Source: Bacillus niameyensis
Lineage (GTDB): Bacteria; Bacillota; Bacilli; Bacillales; Bacillaceae_C
Assembly: GCF_001375535.1 (NCBI RefSeq)
Contig: NZ_LN831197.1
Span: 500,623 to 564,622 of the forward strand
Direction: 5' to 3'
DNA length: 64,000 nucleotides
In this document: in pieces, positions 48,590-57,558 of the stretch
How positions within the stretch are numbered: the stretch's first letter is position 1
Layout: each line of letters opens with the position of its first letter
Position numbers and translations under genes: made by a program
The notes under the pieces: generated by a model
Seen by the model: only the letters and a program-made list of their open reading frames with translations
Told to the model about the DNA's origin: nothing
Databases searched by the model: none

Positions 48590-49573
48590 ATGGCAGTGAT
48601 GTCTTATATAGAAGCTATTACAATGGCGATGCGAGAGGAAATGGAGCGCGATGAAAAAGTCTTTATTCTTGGTGAGGACGTTGGTAAAAAAGGCGGTGTT
48701 TTTAAAGCCACCCAGGGGCTATATGAACAGTTTGGCGAGCAAAGGGTAATAGATACCCCATTAGCTGAATCTGCCATAGCAGGTGTTGGAATCGGTGCTG
48801 CTATGTATGGATATAAACCAATTGCGGAAATGCAGTTTGCTGATTTTATTATGCCAGCTGTCAATCAAATTATTTCTGAAGCAGCGAGAATTCGTTATCG
48901 TTCTAATAATGATTGGAGTTGTCCAATTGTTATTCGGGCACCCTATGGAGGAGGAGTTGGCGGAGCCTTATACCATTCCCAATCTGTTGAAGCCATTTTT
49001 GCGAATCAACCTGGATTGAAAATTGTCATGCCTTCGACTCCTTATGATGTCAAAGGATTGTTAAAGGCTGCTATTCGTGATAAAGATCCTGTCCTTTTTT
49101 TCGAGCATAAAAGAGCTTACAGAATGATAAAAGGTGAAGTTCCCACAGATGATTATGTATTGCCGATCGGAAAAGCAGATATCAAACGTGAAGGTGACGA
49201 CATAACGGTCATAACGTATGGCCTATGTGTTCATTTTGCTTTACAAGCGGCAGAGCGTCTGGCTGAAGAAGGGATTAACGTTCATATCCTTGATTTAAGG
49301 ACTGTCTATCCACTAGATCAACAAGCCATTATAGAAGCTGCATCAAAAACTGGAAAAGTGTTACTTTTAACAGAAGACAATAAAGAGGGAAGCATAATGA
49401 GTGAAGTTGCTGCGATTATTGCAGAACATTGCTTATTTGAACTGGATGCTCCAGTTATGAGGCTCGCGGGGCCTGACGTCCCAGCTATGCCGTTCGCTCC
49501 GACTTTGGAGAAGCATTTCTTGATTAATTCTGATAAAGTCGAAAAAGCGATGCGTGAGTTAGCGGAATTTTAA
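48590..49573 (+). CDS. bkdAB: 2-oxoisovalerate dehydrogenase E1 beta
   Basis: Partner of BkdAA. LGEDVGKKGGVF, DTPLAESAIAGVGIGAAMYG, FADFIMPAVNQI and RAPYGGGVGGALYHSQS blocks are diagnostic. 327 residues, three bases after bkdAA. Confidence 0.96.
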   Translation: MAVMSYIEAITMAMREEMERDEKVFILGEDVGKKGGVFKATQGLYEQFGEQRVIDTPLAESAIAGVGIGAAMYGYKPIAEMQFADFIMPAVNQIISEAARIRYRSNNDWSCPIVIRAPYGGGVGGALYHSQSVEAIFANQPGLKIVMPSTPYDVKGLLKAAIRDKDPVLFFEHKRAYRMIKGEVPTDDYVLPIGKADIKREGDDITVITYGLCVHFALQAAERLAEEGINVHILDLRTVYPLDQQAIIEAASKTGKVLLLTEDNKEGSIMSEVAAIIAEHCLFELDAPVMRLAGPDVPAMPFAPTLEKHFLINSDKVEKAMRELAEF

Positions 49574-49595
49574 CCTATAAGGGAGGGGTAACATC

Positions 49596-50846
49596 ATGGC
49601 GATTGAAAACATCACTATGCCCAAGCTTGGAGAAAGCGTAACAGAAGGAACGATTAGCCGATGGCTTGTGAAGCCCGGAGATTATGTAGAAAAATATGAT
49701 CCAATCGCAGAGGTAATGACAGATAAAGTAAATGCAGAAATTCCCTCCTCTTATATGGGAACTATTGCTGAAATAATAGTGGAAGAAGGGGAAACTTTAG
49801 CAGTTGGAGAAACAATCTGTACGATTAATACAGAAAACACACTCGAACAACCAGAAACGACCGTTAATCCAAGTGTGGGACGGGAGAATGAAATGGTTAT
49901 AAATAATCAAGTTCAGGAAGGAAGTAAATTAAGATTTTCACCCGCCGTCTTGAAGATGTCCCAAGAACACGGTATTGATTTAGCAAAAGTAAATGGGACT
50001 GGGCGGGGTGGACGTATTACAAGAAAAGATCTACAAACTTTGATTGATACTGGAATGACGGCCCAGTCTGAAGTGTCACCACCACCGACTGAAGTGCAAA
50101 AGGAAAAAACAACTCCAACTAAATCATCTTTTGTCCAAGCTGGTTTCGGAGATATTGAAATTCCAGTATCAAATGTTCGAAAAGCGATTGCTACAAAAAT
50201 GGTCCGAAGTAAAGCGGAAATCCCACATGCTTGGATGATGATCGAAGTAGATGTCACGAACCTTGTGAAATATCGAGATTCATTAAAAACAGAATTTAAA
50301 CAACGGGAAGGTTTCAACTTAACGTACTTCGCTTTCTTTATCAAAGCAATTGCCCAAGCCCTTAAAGAGTATCCGATGATCAACTCGATGTGGGCAGGGG
50401 ATAAAATTATTCAAAAGAAAGACATTAATATCTCAATTGCAGTTGCTGCGGAAAATGAATTGTTTGTCCCAGTAATTCGACATGCAGATGAAAAGTCCAT
50501 TAAAGGAATTGCCAGGGATGTTGCGGATCTTGCTAAAAGAGCAAGAACTGGAAATTTGACCAATGAAGATATGCAAGGGGGAACTTTTACAATTAATAAC
50601 ACGGGCTCCTTTGGATCTGTCCAGTCTATCGGAATTATTAATTATCCCCAAGCGGCGATTTTACAAGTTGAATCTATCATTAAACGACCTGTTGTCCTAA
50701 ATGATGGAATAGCTATCCGAAGCATGGTCAATCTTTGCTTATCTTTAGATCATCGGATATTAGATGGACTTATTTGCGGTCATTTTATGCAGCGAATTAA
50801 AGAAATCTTGGAAAATATCCCGAAAGAAAATACTTCTGTTTATTAA
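49596..50846 (+). CDS. bkdB: Branched-chain 2-oxo acid dehydrogenase E2 (lipoamide acyltransferase)
   Basis: N-terminal lipoyl domain with the modified Lys44 in MTDKVNAE, E1/E3-binding domain near 107-143 (FSPAVLKMSQEHGIDL), and a C-terminal acyltransferase domain with DHRILDG. 416 residues. Last gene of the cluster; ptb, buk and the regulator bkdR of B. subtilis are absent. Confidence 0.95.
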   Translation: MAIENITMPKLGESVTEGTISRWLVKPGDYVEKYDPIAEVMTDKVNAEIPSSYMGTIAEIIVEEGETLAVGETICTINTENTLEQPETTVNPSVGRENEMVINNQVQEGSKLRFSPAVLKMSQEHGIDLAKVNGTGRGGRITRKDLQTLIDTGMTAQSEVSPPPTEVQKEKTTPTKSSFVQAGFGDIEIPVSNVRKAIATKMVRSKAEIPHAWMMIEVDVTNLVKYRDSLKTEFKQREGFNLTYFAFFIKAIAQALKEYPMINSMWAGDKIIQKKDINISIAVAAENELFVPVIRHADEKSIKGIARDVADLAKRARTGNLTNEDMQGGTFTINNTGSFGSVQSIGIINYPQAAILQVESIIKRPVVLNDGIAIRSMVNLCLSLDHRILDGLICGHFMQRIKEILENIPKENTSVY

Positions 50847-50850
50847 AGAC

Positions 50851-50896
50851 GAAAAGGATTCAATCTGTTGGATTGATCCTTTTCAATTTCTTTTTT
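50851..50896 (+). terminator. Terminator after bkdB
   Basis: GAAAAGGATTCAATC pairs with GGATTGATCCTTTTC (offset by a bulge), followed by a T-rich run. Confidence 0.85.
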
Positions 50897-50923
50897 AGTG
50901 CTGTCTATTAAGATTCACACAAC

Positions 50924-50984
50924 TAAAAAAGGACAGCAGAATCGCTGTCCAAAACATCTAGGGAGTTTAGGGGTATGGATCTAG
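50924..50984 (-). ncRNA. Candidate small RNA, about 60 nt
   Basis: On the minus strand: ACATCTAG, a 19-base C-rich loop (containing CCATACCCCTAAACTCC), CTAGATGT, then a second stem GGACAGC/GCTGTCC followed by TTTTTT. So a perfect 8-bp hairpin with an anti-Shine-Dalgarno-like loop is joined directly to an intrinsic terminator. No coding frame explains it. A TATAAT lies just upstream at 50994-50989. The loop recalls the C-rich loops of Firmicute sRNAs such as RsaE/RoxS, but the overall sequence is not one I recognise. Confidence 0.5.
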
Positions 50985-50988
50985 ATGT

Positions 50989-51017
50989 ATTATAAGCTTA
51001 CCCAATCTCTTATTAAA
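50989..51017 (-). promoter_or_regulatory. Putative promoter of the candidate sRNA
   Basis: Minus-strand TATAAT at 50994-50989 with TTTAAT 17 bases upstream. The -35 is weak. The start would fall within a few bases of the first hairpin. Confidence 0.4.
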
Positions 51018-51113
51018 TAAACATCTATTTTAAAATAAACCGATTATTTGCTTAAAATACTTAAAAACTGCTATGATAACATTGAAACAAGCTTGCTAAG
51101 GAGTGGAATATAA

Positions 51114-51551
51114 ATGGGCATGGATTTTAATCTTTATATGAACGACATTGTTGCTCAAGCACGTGAAGATATGGTAAGAGCCGGATATGACCAGCTAACT
51201 ACGCCTGAGGATGTTGAAAAAGCGTTAGAACGTAAAGGAACGACCCTAGTAATGGTTAATTCAGTTTGTGGCTGTGCAGGTGGTATTGCACGTCCAGCAG
51301 CGGCACATTCATTGCATTATGATAAACGTCCGGATCATCTTGTAACAGTTTTTGCAGGACAAGATAAAGAAGCTACTGCGAAAGCTCGCAGCTATTTTAC
51401 TGATTATCCACCATCCTCTCCATCATTTGCCTTGCTAAAAGATGGAAAGATTTGTAAGATGGTTGAACGTCATGAAATTGAAGGACATGACCCAATGTCG
51501 GTTGTCAACAAACTACAGCAATATTTCGATGAATATTGTGAAGAGGTATAA
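51114..51551 (+). CDS. brxB: Bacilliredoxin BrxB (YqiW)
   Basis: Removes bacillithiol from S-bacillithiolated proteins. The CGC active site is at 52-54 in [16 protein letters not shown]. 145 residues, full length, AAGGAGTGG ribosome site. It implies a bacillithiol-making organism. Confidence 0.95.
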   Translation: MGMDFNLYMNDIVAQAREDMVRAGYDQLTTPEDVEKALERKGTTLVMVNSVCGCAGGIARPAAAHSLHYDKRPDHLVTVFAGQDKEATAKARSYFTDYPPSSPSFALLKDGKICKMVERHEIEGHDPMSVVNKLQQYFDEYCEEV

Positions 51552-51572
51552 ATAACCGAATAAACATGGACG

Positions 51573-51612
51573 CCCTAAAATGCCCATTCATTTTAGGGTT
51601 TTTCTTTTTTAA
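51573..51612 (+). terminator. Terminator after brxB
   Basis: CCCTAAAATG pairs with CATTTTAGGG, six-base loop, then a T-rich tract. Confidence 0.9.
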
Positions 51613-51667
51613 GGTAAACATGAAAATGTCGTATTCAGCACACAATAATGAAAAAGGTGCTGATGAA

Positions 51668-52171
51668 ATGAGAATATTACTTGCGATCTTCTTGTTTATA
51701 AATACGCCATTTTGGCCATTCGATTCCCCAATTCTACCCGGGGATTCATTAATTATAATCAATAAACGAACAAATGAACTTGCATGGATCAATCAAGGGA
51801 AAATACAACTGGAAACGAAAGTAGCAACTGGGAAAACAAATACGTTAACGCCTGAAGGGCTATTTACTATTACCGTAAAAGCAATAAATCCTTATTATCG
51901 TAAAAAAAATATTCCTGGCGGGAACCCACGGAATCCACTCGGTTCCAGGTGGATAGGGTTTGATGCGGATGGTACAGATGGACGGGTTTATGGAATTCAC
52001 GGGACGAATCAGCCCTTTACCATTGGCTATTATGTTTCACAAGGATGTATTAGAATGGAGAAAGAACCCCTGGAATTTCTTTATGAGCAAATACCTATAG
52101 GGACCAACGTATTAATCATCCATTCAACCCTTGAGTTTGAAGAACTCGCTCGAGAACATGGGGCTATTTAG
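51668..52171 (+). CDS. L,D-transpeptidase (YkuD domain)
   Basis: Cross-links or modifies peptidoglycan outside the membrane. 167 residues from ATG 51668 after AAAGGTG: short hydrophobic signal (RILLAIFLFINTPFW), then the YkuD domain with IHGTNQP (His111) and SQGCIRM (Cys127). There is no LysM domain, unlike B. subtilis YkuD. Confidence 0.9.
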   Translation: MRILLAIFLFINTPFWPFDSPILPGDSLIIINKRTNELAWINQGKIQLETKVATGKTNTLTPEGLFTITVKAINPYYRKKNIPGGNPRNPLGSRWIGFDADGTDGRVYGIHGTNQPFTIGYYVSQGCIRMEKEPLEFLYEQIPIGTNVLIIHSTLEFEELAREHGAI

Positions 52172-52199
52172 GTGAGGCCTTTCAACCACCTCACCTTTT
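52169..52199 (+). terminator. Terminator after the L,D-transpeptidase gene
   Basis: AGGTGAGG pairs with CCTCACCT, then TTTTC; overlaps the stop codon and faces the end of prli42. Confidence 0.75.
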
Positions 52200-52205
52200 C
52201 AGGTC

Positions 52206-52298
52206 CTATAAAAATGATAAACCTGTAATAATGGTCATGGCAATCATGGAAAAGAGCATAATATAGACAACAATTTTTTGCAGTTTTTTATTAGACAT
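52206..52298 (-). CDS. prli42: Prli42-like stressosome membrane anchor, 30 residues
   Basis: MSNKKLQKIVVYIMLFSMIA..., a short basic N-terminus and one membrane helix, ending GLSFL. It matches the Prli42 miniprotein family, which tethers the stressosome (RsbR) to the membrane in Listeria and is conserved in Bacillus near this locus. Ribosome site GGTAGGGGTG. It is too short for routine ORF calling. Confidence 0.8.
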   Translation of the reverse strand: MSNKKLQKIVVYIMLFSMIAMTIITGLSFL

Positions 52299-52467
52299 TT
52301 GGCAAAGCACCCCTACCTATTATAATTACTATTATTTTATCTAGAATTCTAGTTTAAGACAAGTCTATCGCAGTGGTTAATGTTTCCGTTCAAACAGGAA
52401 AAAATGTTAAAATCAATATAATGGAATCTACATACTCGAAATAGAAACGAAAATGGAGGAATGAAAC

Positions 52468-53592
52468 ATGATAAATAACGAACGTATTATAAATGAATTT
52501 CTAGAATTGGTACAAATTGATTCCGAAACTAAAAATGAAGCTGAAATAGCTAAAGTGTTAAAGAAAAAATTTATTGATCTAGGAGTCGAAGTATATGAAG
52601 ATGATACGATGGATCAAACTGGTCATGGAGCTGGAAATTTGATTTGTACTTTAAAAGGATCTAAACAAGCTGTTGATCCAATTTATTTTACTTGTCATAT
52701 GGATACGGTTGTGCCTGGAAATGGAGTGAAACCTTCGATCCAAGATGATTATGTAGTAACAGACGGAACGACTATTCTTGGAGCAGATGATAAAGCAGGT
52801 ATTTCAGCTATATTTGAGGCGATTCGCGTACTTAAAGAACAAAAAGTGGAACATGGTGATGTTCAATTCATCATTACAGTTGGTGAGGAATCCGGATTAG
52901 TGGGTGCGAAAGCTCTTGACCCTAAGAGAATTACGGCTAAATATGGTTTTGCGCTCGATAGTGACGGAAAAGTAGGTAATATCATTGTTGCAGCTCCAAC
53001 TCAGGCGAAGGTTACAGCGCATATTTATGGAAAAACTGCTCATGCGGGTGTAGCGCCAGAAAAAGGGGTTTCAGCTATAACGATTGCAGCCAAAGCAATA
53101 GCAAAAATGCCACTTGGACGTATTGATGAAGAAACTACAGCAAATATCGGGCGGTTTGAAGGAGGAAAAGCTACAAATATTGTAGCAGATGAAGTCTATA
53201 TTTTAGCTGAAGCACGTTCTCTTGTTCCAGAAAAAATGGAAAAACAAGTTGAAGCAATGCGGGTAGCATTTGAAGAGACAGCTCAAAAAATGGGCGGGTC
53301 AGCCGATATAAATATTGAAATTATGTATCCCGGATTTAAATTTGCTGATGGTGATGAGGTTGTAGAAGTTGCTAAGAAAGCAGCAGAACGAATTGGAAGA
53401 GCCTCCAAACTGCTTACAAGCGGTGGTGGAAGTGATGCAAACGTAATAGCTGGATTTGATATCCCGACAGTTAATTTAGCTGTTGGTTATGAAGAAATTC
53501 ATACAACAAATGAACGGATGCCGATTGAAGAGCTTTGTAAATTAGCTGAAATGACTGTAGCTATTGTTGAAGAGGTTTCTACAAGAGCATGA
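52468..53592 (+). CDS. yqjE: M20 family peptidase, tripeptidase T-like (YqjE)
   Basis: Di-zinc aminopeptidase for small peptides. Metal sites in FTCHMDTV (near 73-80), ILGADDKAG (near 108-116), VGEESGLVG and the C-terminal HTTNERM. 374 residues with the usual dimerisation insert (KTAHAGVAPEKG). Confidence 0.93.
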   Translation: MINNERIINEFLELVQIDSETKNEAEIAKVLKKKFIDLGVEVYEDDTMDQTGHGAGNLICTLKGSKQAVDPIYFTCHMDTVVPGNGVKPSIQDDYVVTDGTTILGADDKAGISAIFEAIRVLKEQKVEHGDVQFIITVGEESGLVGAKALDPKRITAKYGFALDSDGKVGNIIVAAPTQAKVTAHIYGKTAHAGVAPEKGVSAITIAAKAIAKMPLGRIDEETTANIGRFEGGKATNIVADEVYILAEARSLVPEKMEKQVEAMRVAFEETAQKMGGSADINIEIMYPGFKFADGDEVVEVAKKAAERIGRASKLLTSGGGSDANVIAGFDIPTVNLAVGYEEIHTTNERMPIEELCKLAEMTVAIVEEVSTRA

Positions 53593-53654
53593 TTGGTTTT
53601 GGAAGGCAGGTTTTACCTGCTTTCCGCATTAATATGAATGAAGGTTGTGAGGAT

Positions 53655-54125
53655 ATGAATTTAACATCAGTAGTGTTTAATGCGGGCAGGGAAGAGTATG
53701 CAATACCAGTTGAAAATGTCGTTTCTATTGAGAAGGTTGAAAAAACAAATCCTGTCCCGCATTTACCCTCTTATATGAAAGGTGTTGTCAAATCAAGAGG
53801 GGAGTTAATCCCGTTGCTTGATCTAGCCAATATATTGTACGAGACAAATATTATTATAGACGACAAGGCACGGATGATAGTTATACATACGGAAGAACTT
53901 TCATTCGGACTTCTAGTACAAGAAGCGAAAGAAATATTGGAAATTCCACGTGAAGCACTTCAACAAATAGGGCTAGTTGCGTATCATAAAACTAAATATT
54001 TCTCATCTATTGCAAATCTTGATGATCGCATTATAACGATGATCAATCCAGAAAGTTTATTAGAAGTATTGGATGGAGTGAAAGAAATTAAAGAATACTT
54101 AGTGGAACAGCGTCAGGAAGTGTAA
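53655..54125 (+). CDS. cheW: CheW-like chemotaxis coupling protein
   Basis: Couples chemoreceptors to the CheA kinase. Single CheW domain, 156 residues from ATG 53655 after GTGAGGA: VVFNAGREEYAIPVENVVSIEK, MKGVVKSRGELIPLLDL, FGLLVQEAKEILEI. It is isolated from other chemotaxis genes, lying between a peptidase and a DNA polymerase gene. A receiver domain, as in CheV, is absent. Confidence 0.88.
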   Translation: MNLTSVVFNAGREEYAIPVENVVSIEKVEKTNPVPHLPSYMKGVVKSRGELIPLLDLANILYETNIIIDDKARMIVIHTEELSFGLLVQEAKEILEIPREALQQIGLVAYHKTKYFSSIANLDDRIITMINPESLLEVLDGVKEIKEYLVEQRQEV

Positions 54126-54151
54126 GTTTTTTTCTATAGAAGGTGATTAAA

Positions 54152-55366
54152 ATGAAGCAGTTCTATCCTAAAAATGGACGAGTCATTTTACATGTAGACA
54201 TGAATAGTTTCTTTGCATCTGTTGAAATGGCCTATGATCCCTCTTTAAAAGGTAAACCGCTTGCAATTGCTGGCGATGAGAACAAAAGAAGGGGGATCGT
54301 AGTTACTAGTAGTTATGAAGCACGTAAATACGGTGTCCGGACAACAATGCCACTTTGGGAAGCTAAAAAATTGTGTCCGAATTTAATTGTTCGACAACCA
54401 AATTTTGAACGGTATCGAACAGCTTCTCAAGCGATGTTTAATGTGTTGCAGCAATTTTCGCATTTAGTTGAGCCTGTTTCTATTGACGAAGGGTATGTTG
54501 ATATTACGGAATGCCAAGAATTGGGAACTCCTATGGAAATTGCTAAAACTATCCAAAGGAATTTATTAGAAGAACTTGATCTTCCTTGCAGCATTGGAAT
54601 TGCACCGAATAAATTTCTAGCCAAAATGGCCTCAGATATGAAAAAACCACTTGGAATATCTATTTTACGAAAAAGAGATATTCAAAAGGTTCTTTGGCCT
54701 TTACCTGTTATTGAGATGCACGGTGTAGGTGAAAAAACAGCCGAAAAGCTATCCAAATTGGATATTCGAACAATAGGAGAATTGGCACTGGCAAGTGAGT
54801 TAATACTTAGAGCGAACTTTGGTATTCGTGGTCTTAAATTAAGAGAACGTGCCAATGGAGTGGATGGACGTCCCGTTGATCCACTTGCATATTCCGAAAA
54901 TAAAAGCGTTGGCAGTTCAGTTACTTTACCAAAGGATATGACTAATCAGTCTGATCTTTTCGATGTTCTTGAGAATTTAGCAAAGAGTGTTTCGGACAGA
55001 ATGCAGCGAAAAGGATATATGACGATGAACATATCTGTGACTATTCGCTACAAAGATAGGAAGACAATTTCTAGAGGGAAGAAATTGAATAATCCCATTA
55101 AGAATAGTCAAGAGATTTTTCAAGCTGCCAAGCCATTATTTGTGGAAAACTGGAATGGTGATCCAGTGAGACTTCTCGGCATAACTGGACAGGATTTAGT
55201 AGATGAAGATCAGGCTTACGAACAGCTGGACTTATTTACATATGAAAAAGCGGCCCAACAGGAGCCGCTCTACCGAGTGATGGATAAAATTCATGATAAA
55301 TTTGGTAAACACAGTCTTCAAAAAGGACGGGACTTAAAAAATAAACAAAGAAAACCTGGTCTATAG
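54152..55366 (+). CDS. dinB: DNA polymerase IV (DinB)
   Basis: Y-family translesion polymerase. Catalytic Asp/Glu in HVDMNSFFASVE and VSIDEGYVDIT, thumb helix-hairpin-helix (MHGVGEKTAEKLSKL) and little-finger domain. It ends with QLDLFTYE, a beta-clamp binding motif. 404 residues from ATG 54152; GTG 54143 overlaps the AGAAGG ribosome site. Confidence 0.95.
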   Translation: MKQFYPKNGRVILHVDMNSFFASVEMAYDPSLKGKPLAIAGDENKRRGIVVTSSYEARKYGVRTTMPLWEAKKLCPNLIVRQPNFERYRTASQAMFNVLQQFSHLVEPVSIDEGYVDITECQELGTPMEIAKTIQRNLLEELDLPCSIGIAPNKFLAKMASDMKKPLGISILRKRDIQKVLWPLPVIEMHGVGEKTAEKLSKLDIRTIGELALASELILRANFGIRGLKLRERANGVDGRPVDPLAYSENKSVGSSVTLPKDMTNQSDLFDVLENLAKSVSDRMQRKGYMTMNISVTIRYKDRKTISRGKKLNNPIKNSQEIFQAAKPLFVENWNGDPVRLLGITGQDLVDEDQAYEQLDLFTYEKAAQQEPLYRVMDKIHDKFGKHSLQKGRDLKNKQRKPGL

Positions 55367-55804
55367 TTATTTCTTTAAAAATCCAACTAACCCTGAAAGA
55401 ATCCCATTTTTTTTCTTAGGAACCTGTTCTGGTTCTTTCTTTTGAATATAGATCTCGTCCTTATCAATCGCATAATCATAAGTTAGTACAAGGCCAATGT
55501 TCGTTTCATGAGTTCTGTCAGTCACTATGGAAAAAGCTATATTATGTTTCGTTGCAGTTGCTATATAATCTGACAAATAGCTGTAATCCAAATCGCCATT
55601 TAACAACAAGGTTGCCTTCGGATTTTCTTTCATAAATTGTTCGACTTCGGGATAAACTCCTTTTTCCATGACTTGGCCATTTGTTAGCGTAACCACGATT
55701 CTTTCGCGTAAAGTCCCAAGGTATTTCTTACGTTCTTCCGGTTTTGTCTGTTTAGCCCCATAAATTCCTTTTTGTAAGTATTCATCAACATTAGACTTTT
55801 CCAC
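55367..55804 (-). CDS. yueI: YueI family protein (DUF1694)
   Basis: 145 residues with the YLQKGIYGAKQTKPEERKKYLGTLRERI N-terminus of the YueI family; function unknown, cytoplasmic. Its last codon touches the last codon of dinB, with no space for a terminator between. Confidence 0.85.
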   Translation of the reverse strand: MEKSNVDEYLQKGIYGAKQTKPEERKKYLGTLRERIVVTLTNGQVMEKGVYPEVEQFMKENPKATLLLNGDLDYSYLSDYIATATKHNIAFSIVTDRTHETNIGLVLTYDYAIDKDEIYIQKKEPEQVPKKKNGILSGLVGFLKK

Positions 55805-55869
55805 GGAAAATACACCTCCGCGATAATATATTCGTTACAGACTTAGGTGGTTCACTTTGAGAACGGTAA

Positions 55870-55892
55870 CCCGGTGATAATATATCACCGGG
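55870..55892. other. Perfect hairpin between yueI and zwf
   Basis: CCCGGTGATA and TATCACCGGG form a 10-bp stem. It lies downstream of zwf but lacks a T-tract on the minus strand, so it may be a weak terminator or an RNA-stabilising stem. Confidence 0.45.
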
Positions 55893-55915
55893 AAAAACTG
55901 TATAAATGTTCTAGC

Positions 55916-57397
55916 CTAATTAGTTACTGGCCACCAGAAAAAGCCGTCTTGTTCAAGTAACTGATCTGCTTCCTTTGGCCCCATCGAGCCTGCTTCATAA
56001 TTAGGGAAGGAGGCTTTATGCGATTCCCACACTTGACTTACTTTATCAACAAATTGCCATGAGAGGGCAACTTCATCCCAATGTGTAAAGTTGGTCGCAT
56101 CACCACGCAAGCAATCGTGTAAAAGTTTCTCATAAGCCTCAGGAGTATTGTAACCAGCAATATCATTAGTTGAAAAGCTAAGTTTAACTGGTGTTGTCTC
56201 CATCGTTTGTCCTGTATTTTTTGCATTTAGGTGAAGGGTAATACCTTCCTCAGGCTGGATATGAATGACAAGCAAGTTTGGAGCCAACTTTTCGTCCGAA
56301 TTATAATATAAATTCATTGGAACATCTTTGAATTGGATGATGATTTTTGTTGATTTGGCAGTCATTCTTTTACCAGTTCGAATATAGAATGGAACTCCAG
56401 CCCAACGGAAATTATCAATCATTAGTTTTCCGGCCACATACGTATCCGTATTTGAATCAGGATTGACGTTTAATTCTTCGCGATAACCTGAGATTCTTTT
56501 TCCGTCAATCTCCGCAGGTCCATATTGTCCTCTTACAAAATAATTTGGAACTTCTGTATCTTTAATCGGTCTTAGTGCTCGAAGCACTTTTACCTTTTCA
56601 CTGCGAATTTCTTTAGGATTTAGCTTGATTGGAGGCTCCATCGCGAGTAAGGCAACCATCTGAAGTAGATGGTTTTGTACCATGTCTCTTAAAGCTCCAC
56701 TTTTTTCATAGTATCCACCACGCTCTTCAACACCTAGCATTTCACTTGATGTGATTTGAATATTAGAGATAAATCGATTGTTCCAAAGTGGTTCAAAGAT
56801 AGCGTTGGCAAACCGAATAACTTCGATATTTTGTACCATTTCTTTCCCAAGGTAATGGTCAATTCGATATACATCATTTTCGGAAAACACGTTGCGAATT
56901 TGCTTGTTTAATTCGATTGCAGATTCAAGGTCATGACCGAATGGTTTTTCAATAACCAATCTATGAAAACCTTCAGTATCCGTTAAGCCATCCTTTTTAA
57001 GATGTTCCGCAATTGTTCCGAAAAATTCTGGAGCCATCGCTAGATAAAAAACTCGGTTACCTTGAAGCGAATAATTCTGATCCAACTTTGTAGCAAGATT
57101 TTTCAGTTCTATGTATGATGCCGAGTCTGCTACATCATGAGCTTGATAATAAAAATGAGAAATAAACTCATCGATACGCTCCGCATCTGGGATTGATGTA
57201 AGGACAGAATCCTTCACATGGTTTCTTAATATTTCATCGGACCACGGTCGTCTCGCTACGCCGATTACCGCAAAATGTTTGGCAAGTTTCTTTCTTTGGA
57301 AAAGATGATAAAGAGACGGGTATAGTTTTCTTTTTGCCAAATCTCCCGTTGCTCCAAAAATCATAATCAAGGATGCAGGTGTCTCAGATTGAATCAT
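55916..57397 (-). CDS. zwf: Glucose-6-phosphate dehydrogenase
   Basis: First step of the oxidative pentose phosphate pathway, making NADPH. Nucleotide loop GATGDLAKR at 15-23, active site RIDHYLGKE near 178-186. 493 residues. B. subtilis has a 6-phosphogluconate dehydrogenase gene beside zwf; here it is missing. Confidence 0.96.
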   Translation of the reverse strand: MIQSETPASLIMIFGATGDLAKRKLYPSLYHLFQRKKLAKHFAVIGVARRPWSDEILRNHVKDSVLTSIPDAERIDEFISHFYYQAHDVADSASYIELKNLATKLDQNYSLQGNRVFYLAMAPEFFGTIAEHLKKDGLTDTEGFHRLVIEKPFGHDLESAIELNKQIRNVFSENDVYRIDHYLGKEMVQNIEVIRFANAIFEPLWNNRFISNIQITSSEMLGVEERGGYYEKSGALRDMVQNHLLQMVALLAMEPPIKLNPKEIRSEKVKVLRALRPIKDTEVPNYFVRGQYGPAEIDGKRISGYREELNVNPDSNTDTYVAGKLMIDNFRWAGVPFYIRTGKRMTAKSTKIIIQFKDVPMNLYYNSDEKLAPNLLVIHIQPEEGITLHLNAKNTGQTMETTPVKLSFSTNDIAGYNTPEAYEKLLHDCLRGDATNFTHWDEVALSWQFVDKVSQVWESHKASFPNYEAGSMGPKEADQLLEQDGFFWWPVTN

Positions 57398-57558
57398 TTT
57401 GTAAACCTCTCTTTTCTTGTGTAAATCACATTATTGTACTAGCTACATTTTACCAATTATGATAGAAAAAGACGAATTATGAGATAGCTATTTAAGGATT
57501 ATATCATTATTTTTTAGGTAAATATGGTAAAATAGACAAAAATATAAGGGGGTTAAGA

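Noticed and set aside
49913..50383. 156-residue minus-strand ORF within bkdB
   Set aside because: Antisense shadow of a fully conserved E2 gene.
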